DNA of 64,000 bases from Glaciihabitans sp. INWT7 (GTDB lineage: Bacteria > Actinomycetota > Actinomycetes > Actinomycetales > Microbacteriaceae), in NCBI RefSeq assembly GCF_014217685.1, contig NZ_CP043653.1, positions 1 through 64,000 of the forward strand, given 5' to 3'. Position 1 is the stretch's first letter, and every line of letters starts with the position of its first letter. This document shows, piece by piece, positions 18,885 to 26,280 of the stretch. The position numbers were made by a program, and so were the translations under genes. The notes under the pieces are model-generated. The model had not been told where the DNA came from. It searched no databases and saw nothing but the letters and a program-made list of their open reading frames with translations.

Positions 18885-20320
18885 TTGCCAAGCACCGCCT
18901 CTATTACCTTTTTCGCGATTGGGGCCGCGACCGCATTGCCGAAGCTCTTTCCGTTTTCCACGACGACCGCCACAGCAACTTTCGGGTTGTCTGCGGGCGC
19001 GAAGCCGGTGAACCAGAGGGTGTAGGGCTTGCCGTCGCCGTTTTGCGCTGTACCGGTTTTGCCTGCCACATCGACTCCACTAATTCTTGCATTACTGGCA
19101 GCCCCGTTGCTCACGTTGTTGATCATCAGCTGCGTCATGGTGGCACTGGTGGCCGGGGTGATCGGCTGGCTGAAGACCTTCTGCTGGAAGGGCTGGATCG
19201 GCGTGAGATCCGGTGCCGTGATCTCTTTGATCAGGGTCGGCTGCATGAGCGAACCGCCGTTGGCGATGGCGGCCGAGGTCATCGCCACCTGCAGCGGGGT
19301 GACCCGGTCTTCGAATTGCCCGAAAGCCGAGAGCTGCACCTGGGCGGTGTCGCCGACGTTATAGATACTCGGTGTGACGGCCATGGGGATCGAGAGCTTC
19401 TGGCCGAATCCGAATGCCGTGGCGTACTTCTTCAGTTCGTCGCCGCCGAGTGCCGCGCCGAGCTGGGCCATAGGGATGTTGCAGCTGAGACGGAGTGCAT
19501 CGGCGATCGAGACCGTCGCGCCGCCGCCGCAGCTGCCGCCCTCTGCGTTGTTGATGTTCGTCGAGGTGCCGGTGAGGGTGAAAGTGCTGGGGTTGGGGAA
19601 GGTGTCTTCGGGGGTGTATTTGCCGCTGTCGATCGCCGCGGAGGTGGTGATCAATTTGAAGACGGATCCGGGGTAGTACAGGTCGCCGGCGATCGCCCGG
19701 TTGATGAGCGGTTTCGTGGGGTCCGCGAGAAGGGCCTTGTAGGCGCTGATCACGTCGGTGGAGTTGTGGGAGGCCAGCACGTTGGGGTCGTAAGCGGCCT
19801 TCGACACCATGGCAAGGATCGCCCCGGTGCGCGGGTCGAGCGCGACCACCGATCCCGCGTTGTCGCCGAGGGCATCCCAGGCCGCCTGCTGGATCTTGGG
19901 ATCGATGGTCAGGGAGACGGAAGCACCCTTGGGGGTCTGGCCCGTGAGGATCGAATTGACCTTGTTGAGGAACTGGTCGTTGGCGGTGCCGCTGAGGTAA
20001 CTGTTCAGTGCTCCCTCGACGCCGGTGTTGCCCTGATTGAGGGTGAAGTATCCGGTGACCGCGGAATAGAGCTGCGGATTGCTGTAGACGCGCTGGAACT
20101 TGTACTTGTCGGCGACCGGCTTGGATTCGGCGATCGCCTGACCGTCGACGAGGATCGGCCCCCGCTCGGCCGAGTAGCTGTCGTTGAGGGTGCGTACATT
20201 TCGCGGGTCAGCGTTGAGCGAGTCCACTTGGAAGACGGTGATGATGGTGGTAGACGTGAACAACGCGAGGAACATCAGCATCACCGCGATGGTCACGCGT
20301 TTGAGCTGCCGATTCATCAC
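18881..20320 (-). CDS. pbpA: Class B penicillin-binding protein PbpA (FtsI-like transpeptidase)
   Basis: This monofunctional D,D-transpeptidase crosslinks peptidoglycan and works with the neighbouring SEDS protein RodA. The 479-aa product has an N-terminal signal anchor (about 8-30), a dimerisation-like region, and the transpeptidase motifs SxxK in YPGSVFKL, SxN in RLSCNIPM and KTG in VAGKTGTAQ. The start overlaps the rodA stop (ATGA) and its own stop overlaps pknA, so the three genes are translationally coupled. Confidence 0.96.
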   Translation of the reverse strand: MMNRQLKRVTIAVMLMFLALFTSTTIITVFQVDSLNADPRNVRTLNDSYSAERGPILVDGQAIAESKPVADKYKFQRVYSNPQLYSAVTGYFTLNQGNTGVEGALNSYLSGTANDQFLNKVNSILTGQTPKGASVSLTIDPKIQQAAWDALGDNAGSVVALDPRTGAILAMVSKAAYDPNVLASHNSTDVISAYKALLADPTKPLINRAIAGDLYYPGSVFKLITTSAAIDSGKYTPEDTFPNPSTFTLTGTSTNINNAEGGSCGGGATVSIADALRLSCNIPMAQLGAALGGDELKKYATAFGFGQKLSIPMAVTPSIYNVGDTAQVQLSAFGQFEDRVTPLQVAMTSAAIANGGSLMQPTLIKEITAPDLTPIQPFQQKVFSQPITPATSATMTQLMINNVSNGAASNARISGVDVAGKTGTAQNGDGKPYTLWFTGFAPADNPKVAVAVVVENGKSFGNAVAAPIAKKVIEAVLGK

Positions 20321-21747
20321 TCCACCACCAATTGGGGTTGGTTCCGCACGCTGTCGGAGAGCCTCAACAGCAGGGCGGCGATGATCCAGTTGGCCACGAG
20401 CGAGGATCCGCCCGCCGCGAGGAACGGGGTGGTGAGACCGGTGAGCGGAATCACCCGGGTCACTCCCCCCAGCACGATGAACACCTGGAGTGCGATGACG
20501 AAGGAGAGGCCGACGCCGAGGAGGCGCCCGAAATCATCCTGTCCGGCAAAACCGATGCGGAATCCTCGGGACACGAAGAGCAGGTAGAGGGCGAGGATGG
20601 CGAACAGCCCCGCCAGTCCGAGCTCTTCACCGAGGCTCGCGATGATGTAGTCGCTCTCGGCGAGAGGCACGATTCCGGGACTCCCCTGGCCCCAGCCGGT
20701 GCCGATCAGGCCGCCGTGGGCGAGACCGAAGATTCCCTGTACGAGCTGGTAGCTCCCGCCTGGAGCGTCATAGATCTTCGGGTTGAAGGCGTCCAGCCAG
20801 GAGCTGAATCGCCCGCCGACATAGCCGAGCAGTTGGCTGGCGATCAGGGCACCCCCGACGAACAGCGCGAGACCGAGGATGACCCAGCTGAGGCGTCCCG
20901 TCGCGACATAGATCATCACGAGGAACAGGCCGAAGAACAACAGCGCGGTGCCGAGGTCACGCTGGAAGACCAACACCGCCATCGCGGCGAGCCAGATCAC
21001 GAGGATCGGGCCGAGGTCGCGCACCCGCGGAAAGCGCATTCCGAGAAACTTGCGTCCGACGAGGGACAGGCTGTCGCGCGCGGTGACCAGGTAGCCGGCG
21101 AAGAAGATGGCAAGGGCGATCTTGGCGAGCTCTCCGGGTTGGAAGTTGAAGCTGCCGAAGCGGATCCAGAGCCGGGCGCCGTTGATCGTCTGGCCGATCC
21201 CGGGCAGCATCGGCATCAGCAGCAGCACGATCCCGACGAACATGGCGATGTAGCGGTAGCGCTGCAGCACCCGGTGATTGCGGATGACGATCAGCACGGC
21301 AAGCGCCAGCAGCATCGCCAGTGCCGTCCAGGCGATCTGGCGCACGCCGGCCGCCTCCCAGCCCGACTGATTCTTGCCGATGTCCAGCCGGTAGATCTCC
21401 GCTATGCCGAGCCCGTTGAGCAGGGTGATCACGGGGAGGATGAAGGGATCCGCTTGCGCCGCGACGAATCGCAGCGCCACATGGATGACGAGGGTGATTA
21501 CGCCGAGTCCCGCCGCCAGCGCGAGAACCGGGCCCTGCACCGCGCCGAGGGTGCCGAGCTCGACGAGGGCGATCGACGATCCGACGACGGCGACCGCGAA
21601 GAGCAGAAGGGCGAGTTCGAGGTTGCGGAGCTTCGCGGGAACGCGCAACTTCAAGCGGATCGTGCTGGTGAGGGTCGACAGCGCTCCCGTTTCCGACGCT
21701 GCGGGCGCGGGCATCCCGATCTGGGTGGTGCCTTCGGTGCTGGTCAT
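20317..21747 (-). CDS. rodA: SEDS peptidoglycan glycosyltransferase RodA/FtsW
   Basis: SEDS proteins polymerise glycan strands from lipid II and pair with a class B PBP, here PbpA. The 476-aa product has about 12 transmembrane helices and family motifs, among them GIGQTINGARLWI, FNFQPGELAKIALAIF, FQRDLGTALLFFG and the C-terminal GGVTRVIPLTGLTTPFLAAGGSS. The sequence features and the adjacent pbpA favour the RodA (elongation) rather than FtsW (division) assignment. Confidence 0.96.
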   Translation of the reverse strand: MTSTEGTTQIGMPAPAASETGALSTLTSTIRLKLRVPAKLRNLELALLLFAVAVVGSSIALVELGTLGAVQGPVLALAAGLGVITLVIHVALRFVAAQADPFILPVITLLNGLGIAEIYRLDIGKNQSGWEAAGVRQIAWTALAMLLALAVLIVIRNHRVLQRYRYIAMFVGIVLLLMPMLPGIGQTINGARLWIRFGSFNFQPGELAKIALAIFFAGYLVTARDSLSLVGRKFLGMRFPRVRDLGPILVIWLAAMAVLVFQRDLGTALLFFGLFLVMIYVATGRLSWVILGLALFVGGALIASQLLGYVGGRFSSWLDAFNPKIYDAPGGSYQLVQGIFGLAHGGLIGTGWGQGSPGIVPLAESDYIIASLGEELGLAGLFAILALYLLFVSRGFRIGFAGQDDFGRLLGVGLSFVIALQVFIVLGGVTRVIPLTGLTTPFLAAGGSSLVANWIIAALLLRLSDSVRNQPQLVVE

Positions 21748-21756
21748 GACAGTGCT

Positions 21757-23001
21757 CTACTTGCTGGCATTCGTCAGTCGTTTGATGATCGCCTTCGCGT
21801 CGGCGAGATCGGAGGCGCTGATGGTGTCGACGACAGTCTTGCGGGTGTAGCTCGGCAGGTCGTCGAGCCGCACGCTGGTCTCGGTGTAGATGCTGTGCAG
21901 GCTGATCGGACCGAGATCCTGCTGGATTCCCCGGTAGATGGCCACCGTTTGGCCGTCGGCACCCACGTAGTACAGCGACTGCGACCAGCGGTAGCCCACG
22001 AAGAGTGCGCTGGCGAGCAGGGCGACGATGACGATGATCCCCACGAGCCAGGTGACGCGGCGACGACGGGCGCGGCGACGGTCTTCGAGGATCAGCTCGT
22101 CGAGGTACTCGTCGGATTCCGGTTCGAAGTGACTGTCTTCGTGCGCCTGAGTCGACTTGAGCGGATGCAGCAGCAGGGTGGGCAGGCGGAGTGGGCGACG
22201 GCCCGACTCGCCCTCGAAGGTGAGGGGGGAGGCGGCGGACCCGACGATCATGACCGGTGATGACGCGGATTCGCCGGTCTCGTCGATATCGACGATTACC
22301 ACCGTGACATTGTCTGGCGCCCCCTGGTCGAGGCTCTCCTTCACCAGGCGTTCCGCCGCATCCTGCACCACGGCCTGGGACGTGAGAGTGTGCTCGATCT
22401 TGTCGTCGGAGACGTAGCTCGAGAGGCCGTCGGAGCAGAGCATCCAGCGGTCCCCGGGCAGCACATCGAACACCGTGGTGTCGATCTCGGGCGTGGCATC
22501 CACGTCGCCGAGCACGCGCATGAGCACGGACCGGCGGGGGTGGACGGCCGCCTCTTCCGGCGTGATGCGCCCGCTGTCGACGAGGCGCTGCACGAAGGTG
22601 TGGTCGGCGGTGATCTGCTTGAGCGTGCCATCCCTCAGCAGGTAGATGCGGGAGTCGCCGATGTGGGCGATGGCGACCTGCGAGCCGGAACGCAGGATGG
22701 CGCTCACCGTCGTGCCCATGCCGGTGAGCTCCGGATGTTCGAACACCGTCTCGGCGAGCATGGTGTTGGCCGCGCTGAGCGCGGACTGCAGGGCGAACTC
22801 CGCATCGGCGGCCGAGGCGTACTGCCGGTCAGCCTCCATCACGCGTTTGAGCGCGATGGCGGAGGCGACGTCACCGCCGGCGTGGCCGCCCATGCCGTCG
22901 GCGACCACGAAGAGCTGCGTGCCCGCATAGCCGGAGTCCTGGTTGTTCGCCCGGATCTTTCCGACGTGCGAAACGGCCGTGCTCTTGCCCGATGTGGCCA
23001 T
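21757..23001 (-). CDS. pstP: Membrane-anchored PP2C-type Ser/Thr phosphatase PstP
   Basis: PstP removes phosphates placed by PknA and PknB. The 414-aa product has an N-terminal PPM domain (about 5-235) with the metal-binding motifs VGKIRANNQDSG, VADGMGGHAGGDVAS, HIGDSRIYLLRDG and GAPDNVTVVIVDID. A basic linker with an RRARRRR stretch precedes one transmembrane helix (about 328-350), and a short extracellular tail of 60 residues follows. It starts 4 bp after fhaB and sits between fhaB and rodA, as in mycobacteria. Confidence 0.96.
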   Translation of the reverse strand: MATSGKSTAVSHVGKIRANNQDSGYAGTQLFVVADGMGGHAGGDVASAIALKRVMEADRQYASAADAEFALQSALSAANTMLAETVFEHPELTGMGTTVSAILRSGSQVAIAHIGDSRIYLLRDGTLKQITADHTFVQRLVDSGRITPEEAAVHPRRSVLMRVLGDVDATPEIDTTVFDVLPGDRWMLCSDGLSSYVSDDKIEHTLTSQAVVQDAAERLVKESLDQGAPDNVTVVIVDIDETGESASSPVMIVGSAASPLTFEGESGRRPLRLPTLLLHPLKSTQAHEDSHFEPESDEYLDELILEDRRRARRRRVTWLVGIIVIVALLASALFVGYRWSQSLYYVGADGQTVAIYRGIQQDLGPISLHSIYTETSVRLDDLPSYTRKTVVDTISASDLADAKAIIKRLTNASK

Positions 23002-23005
23002 TCAC

Positions 23006-23575
23006 CTACCGCCGAAGTTCGAAACTGGTCGTGCCGATCCGAACCGGAGTATTGAGCGGTACCGGTGTGGGAAGCGTGACCCGAGTGCCGTTGAGGAACG
23101 TGCCGTTGGTCGAGTCTAGGTCCTGGATCACCCAGTCTTCGCTCCACAGCATGAGGCGAGCATGGTGTGTGGAGGTGTAATCGTCGCGGATGACGAGGCC
23201 GCTCTCGCTCGATCGGCCGATGGTCAGGGGCTCCTTCGGCAGGCTGAGTTCGAGGCCCTCCTTCGGCCCGGAGGTGATGACCAGCCGGGTCGCGACGAGT
23301 GACGAGTTACCCCGGTTCGGCTGTACCTCGAACGCCTCGGTGGCGTCGGACGCAGTGCCGCCTCCCCAGGCAGGAGCAGGCGCCACCGGCGGCGCGACGG
23401 CGGAAGCGACGAAGGGCGGGCTCGCCGCGACGGCCCCGGATGCGACATCCGCGGGCAACCGGCGCACCCGCTGTCCGAACAGGTCGGTGCGCAGCGCGTA
23501 GACGACAGCGAAAACGAAGGCCCAGAGGATGATCAGGAACCCGAATCGCAGAAGAAGAAGGGTGAGTTCACTCAT
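23006..23575 (-). CDS. fhaB: FHA domain protein FhaB (FipA-type)
   Basis: The 189-aa product has one N-terminal transmembrane helix (about 6-28, LLLRFGFLIILWAFVFAVVYAL), an Ala/Pro-rich linker and a C-terminal FHA domain (about 105-185). The FHA core shows LTIGRSSESGLVIRDDYTSTHHARL and DLDSTNGTFLNGTRV, the phosphothreonine-binding Gly-Arg, Ser and Asn positions. In relatives it binds phosphorylated partners of PknA/PknB at the septum. The ATG overlaps the fhaA stop. Confidence 0.95.
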   Translation of the reverse strand: MSELTLLLLRFGFLIILWAFVFAVVYALRTDLFGQRVRRLPADVASGAVAASPPFVASAVAPPVAPAPAWGGGTASDATEAFEVQPNRGNSSLVATRLVITSGPKEGLELSLPKEPLTIGRSSESGLVIRDDYTSTHHARLMLWSEDWVIQDLDSTNGTFLNGTRVTLPTPVPLNTPVRIGTTSFELRR

Positions 23576-24297
23576 CGCCGACCGCCGGCACCGTCGTCGC
23601 CGGCACGGAGATCGGAGAACTGGTAAGCCGACGCTGATTGGGCGAGCACCCGGAACACGATACGGGTTCTTCCGATATTGATGACGGAATCGGGGGCGAG
23701 TGGCGCTTTGTGCACCGGAGAGCCGTTGAGCTGCGAGCCGTTGGTGGATCCGAGGTCGTTAACCTCGGCGCGAGTGCCGTCCCAGAGGATCTCGACGTGC
23801 TTGCGCGAGATGCCGGTGTCATCCACGGTGATGTCCGCGTCGTGGCCGCGCCCGATGATCGTGCGGCTCTTCACGATGGGGTAGCGCTTGCCCGCGACAT
23901 CCAGCACCGGCGTCCAGGAGACGGTGCCCTTGACGCTCACCGAGTCGATGCCCAGCACGCCCTGCGTCAGTGTGCCGTCTTCGGCGAGCTCGATGCTGAT
24001 GCCGCCGGAGAACTGGTAATGCTGGGCCGCGGCGTGCTGCTGGACCAGTCGGCTGAGTTCGTCGACGAGCGTGGGGCCGATGGCGGTCATCTTGGCGAAG
24101 TCCGCGCTCGAGAGGCGGACGGTGAACCGGTTGGGCACCAGGATTCGGTCACGGGCGACCACCGCGGCCTTGGTATCGAGCTCCCGGCGCAGCGCGGAGG
24201 TGATCTCGATCGGTTGCAGGCCGGACTTGAAGGTCTTGGCGAACGCCCCGTTGACGGCGCGCTCCAAACCCTTCTCGAAGCTGTCCAGCAGGCCCAA
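23572..24297 (-). CDS. fhaA: FhaA: DUF3662 plus FHA domain protein
   Basis: FhaA reads phosphothreonine marks and in mycobacteria binds the pseudokinase domain of MviN. The 241-aa product has an N-terminal DUF3662 domain (about 1-115, starting MGLLDSFEKGLERAVNGAF) and a C-terminal FHA domain (about 150-228) with TIIGRGHDADITVDDTGISRKH and DLGSTNGSQLNG. Translation starts at TTG 24297, with GGGAG just upstream. It is the first gene of the fhaA-pknB unit; the promoter must lie within 24298-24390. Confidence 0.95.
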   Translation of the reverse strand: MGLLDSFEKGLERAVNGAFAKTFKSGLQPIEITSALRRELDTKAAVVARDRILVPNRFTVRLSSADFAKMTAIGPTLVDELSRLVQQHAAAQHYQFSGGISIELAEDGTLTQGVLGIDSVSVKGTVSWTPVLDVAGKRYPIVKSRTIIGRGHDADITVDDTGISRKHVEILWDGTRAEVNDLGSTNGSQLNGSPVHKAPLAPDSVINIGRTRIVFRVLAQSASAYQFSDLRAGDDGAGGRR

Positions 24298-24395
24298 CGT
24301 TCTCCCTCGTCACTGTGCGAGCATGTAGGTCGATGTTAGCCGCACGGCCTGTGCCGCGCCTTCCACTGCCCGGCTCATCCGGCTCGCGTGCGCTG

Positions 24396-24404
24396 TGGTA
24401 ATGT
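24396..24404 (+). promoter_or_regulatory. Extended -10 promoter of tRNA-Leu
   Basis: TGG followed by TAATGT (24399-24404) is an extended -10 element whose expected start point is a few bases before the mature tRNA 5' end at 24415. No clear -35 was seen. Confidence 0.5.
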
Positions 24405-24414
24405 CGCTAAGTCT

Positions 24415-24498
24415 GCGCGAGTGGCGAAATTGGCAGACGCGCACGGTTCAGGTCCGTGTGCCCGTGAGGGCATGGGGGTTCAAGTCCCCCCTCGCGCA
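24415..24498 (+). tRNA. tRNA-Leu (CAG)
   Basis: This class II tRNA has a long variable arm. Acceptor arms GCGCGAG (24415-24421) and CTCGCGC (24491-24497) pair. The anticodon stem CACGG/CCGTG encloses TTCAGGT with anticodon CAG. The variable stem TGCCCGTGAGGGCA and T arm GGGGG-TTCAAGT-CCCCC are intact. No CCA is encoded. Confidence 0.97.
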
Positions 24499-24547
24499 CA
24501 ACGGTGAATTCACTTTTGAACAAGTCGGGTTCATCTCTTGAACATCT

Positions 24548-24591
24548 GAAGGCCGATCTGGTGAAATACCGGGTCGGCCTTCGGTGTTTTT
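24548..24591 (+). terminator. Rho-independent terminator after tRNA-Leu
   Basis: GAAGGCCGA (24548-24556) pairs with TCGGCCTTC (24574-24582), followed by GGTGTTTTT. It is oriented with tRNA-Leu. A short run of CGGTCG-type hexamers (24592-24620) follows before the 3' end of the minus-strand ABC operon. Confidence 0.85.
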
Positions 24592-24703
24592 CGCGGTCGC
24601 GGTCGCGGTCGCCGTCGCGGGATGTGGGCTCATGTTCGAGTGGCCGAGCGGATCGATCTGGGACTTCACCGCTGAGTGGGACCCTCGGGGCAGCAGGCGC
24701 GCG

Positions 24704-25378
24704 TTACTCGAGCGAGCCGTCGAGGATATTGATGACGCGGTCGGCCCCCGCGGTGATCTTCGGATCGTGGGTCGACACGATCGCCGCCACGCCCTCCCGG
24801 TGGACGAGTTGGGAGAGCAGCCCCATCATCGAAGCCGCGGTCGCGCTGTCCAGCTGTCCGGTCGGCTCGTCGGCGATGAGCAGGCGAGGGCGGTTGGCGA
24901 GCGCGCGGGCGATACCCACGCGCTGCTGTTGCCCCCCGGAGAGTTCCGCCGGGCGTTGGTTGGCATGCGCGCCGAGCCCGACGAGTGCGAGCAGTTCGGC
25001 AACGCGGGCGTCTCTCCCGATGACGGCGTCGCCATGGATTCGAAGCGGAAGTTCGATGTTCTCGGCCGCAGAGAGGTGCGGGATCAGTGCGAATGCCTGG
25101 AAGACATAGCCGACGGTGTCGCGGCGCAGAGCCACCCACTGCGACGGACTCGCGTGGGTGACATCCGTGCCATCGAGGTGAACCCGACCAGAGGTCGGCA
25201 CATCGAGACCTCCGAGGAGGTTCAACAGGGTCGTCTTACCCGATCCGGAGGGTCCACGGAGCACCACGAGTTCACCCGCACCGACCTCGAGGCTTACGTC
25301 TCTGAGGGCATGCGTCGCACCATCGCCCCGCCCGTACACCCGGGTCAGCCCCTCGGCTCTCACGACGACGTCGCTCAT
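24704..25378 (-). CDS. ABC transporter ATP-binding protein (MacB/LolD type)
   Basis: The 224-aa nucleotide-binding protein has Walker A GPSGSGKTT (about 38-46), signature LSGGQQQRVGIARAL (about 135-149), Walker B LLIADEPTGQLD and the H-loop STHDPK. These are the proportions of the MacB/LolD group, which energises extracytoplasmic export or lipoprotein/peptide handling rather than import. It is the last of four co-oriented genes (two ATPases, two permeases) with stop/start overlaps. The substrate is unknown. Confidence 0.93.
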   Translation of the reverse strand: MSDVVVRAEGLTRVYGRGDGATHALRDVSLEVGAGELVVLRGPSGSGKTTLLNLLGGLDVPTSGRVHLDGTDVTHASPSQWVALRRDTVGYVFQAFALIPHLSAAENIELPLRIHGDAVIGRDARVAELLALVGLGAHANQRPAELSGGQQQRVGIARALANRPRLLIADEPTGQLDSATAASMMGLLSQLVHREGVAAIVSTHDPKITAGADRVINILDGSLE

Positions 25379-26280
25379 CGCTGATCCTCGGATTCCTGTT
25401 CAGTGGGACGCACCTCTACCCGGTCAGATTCGAGCTGCAACCGCACACGGTCCTGGAGGCCGAGTGTCGAGAGGTACTCCTCGGGAAGCTGCAGTCGTCC
25501 CACGCGGTCGAGCACCGCGAATTCCTCGGCGTGCTGCACGGACCTCCCACTGTCGTTCACGCGGGTGGAGCGGAACACCTCGGTGGAGGTGCGTCCGTCG
25601 CGGATCTGCACGGTGCGGCGAACATGCGAAGACACCCCGGGGTCGTGGGTGACGATGAGAACGGTCACCCCGAGCCGTTCGTTCACATCCCTCATGGCCT
25701 CGAGCACCCGCTCGGAATTCGCGGCGTCGAGTTCGCCGGTCGGCTCGTCGGCGAAGAGCACCTCAGGGTCATTCGCCAGGGCGACCGCGATCGCTGTGCG
25801 CTGCTGCTGTCCCCCGGAGAGCGTGCCGGGAAGCCGATCACCGAGATCTGCGATGCCAAGGGGCTCGAGAACATCGGCGATTCGCTGCCGCCGCCGCTTC
25901 GTGGGATAGCGCGCCACGGCGAGAGCTGTGGCGACATTCTCGGTCACCGTGAAGTACGGCACGAGATTGCGCGAGGTCTGCTGCCACACGAAGCCGACGG
26001 TGCGGCGCCGGTAGGCGGTGCGTTCTGCGCCGCGCATGGCGAGGAGATCGTGCCCGGCGACACGGGCCGCTCCCGCTGTCGGGGTGTCGAGCCCCGAGAG
26101 TATCGAGAGGAGTGTCGACTTACCCGAGCCGGAGGCGCCGACTATCGCGGTGAGCTCCCCCCGATTCACTCGCAGGGTGAGGCCCTGGAGAGCCTGCACC
26201 TCGATCCCGTCGCCCGAGAAGATGCGCACGAGGTCGACGCATTCGATCTGCGGGGCTTCGGTCAGCGTTGTCGTGGTCAT
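25375..26280 (-). CDS. ABC transporter ATP-binding protein with C-terminal extension
   Basis: The first 235 residues are a complete MacB/LolD-type ATPase: Walker A GASGSGKST, signature LSGGQQQRTAIAVAL, Walker B VLFADEPTGELD and H-loop VTHDPG. About 65 extra residues follow (AEEFAVLDRVGRLQLPEEYL...), resembling a short SpoVT/AbrB-like or linker extension, VGRLQLPEEYLSTLGLQDRV. It overlaps the other ATPase gene (ATGA) and follows permease 2 with no gap. It probably forms a heterodimer with the other ATPase. Confidence 0.92.
   Translation of the reverse strand: MTTTTLTEAPQIECVDLVRIFSGDGIEVQALQGLTLRVNRGELTAIVGASGSGKSTLLSILSGLDTPTAGAARVAGHDLLAMRGAERTAYRRRTVGFVWQQTSRNLVPYFTVTENVATALAVARYPTKRRRQRIADVLEPLGIADLGDRLPGTLSGGQQQRTAIAVALANDPEVLFADEPTGELDAANSERVLEAMRDVNERLGVTVLIVTHDPGVSSHVRRTVQIRDGRTSTEVFRSTRVNDSGRSVQHAEEFAVLDRVGRLQLPEEYLSTLGLQDRVRLQLESDRVEVRPTEQESEDQR

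Noticed and set aside
24592-24620. CGGTCG-type hexamer run after the tRNA-Leu terminator
   Set aside because: It is a simple slippage-prone repeat without symmetry or spacing that suggests a function.
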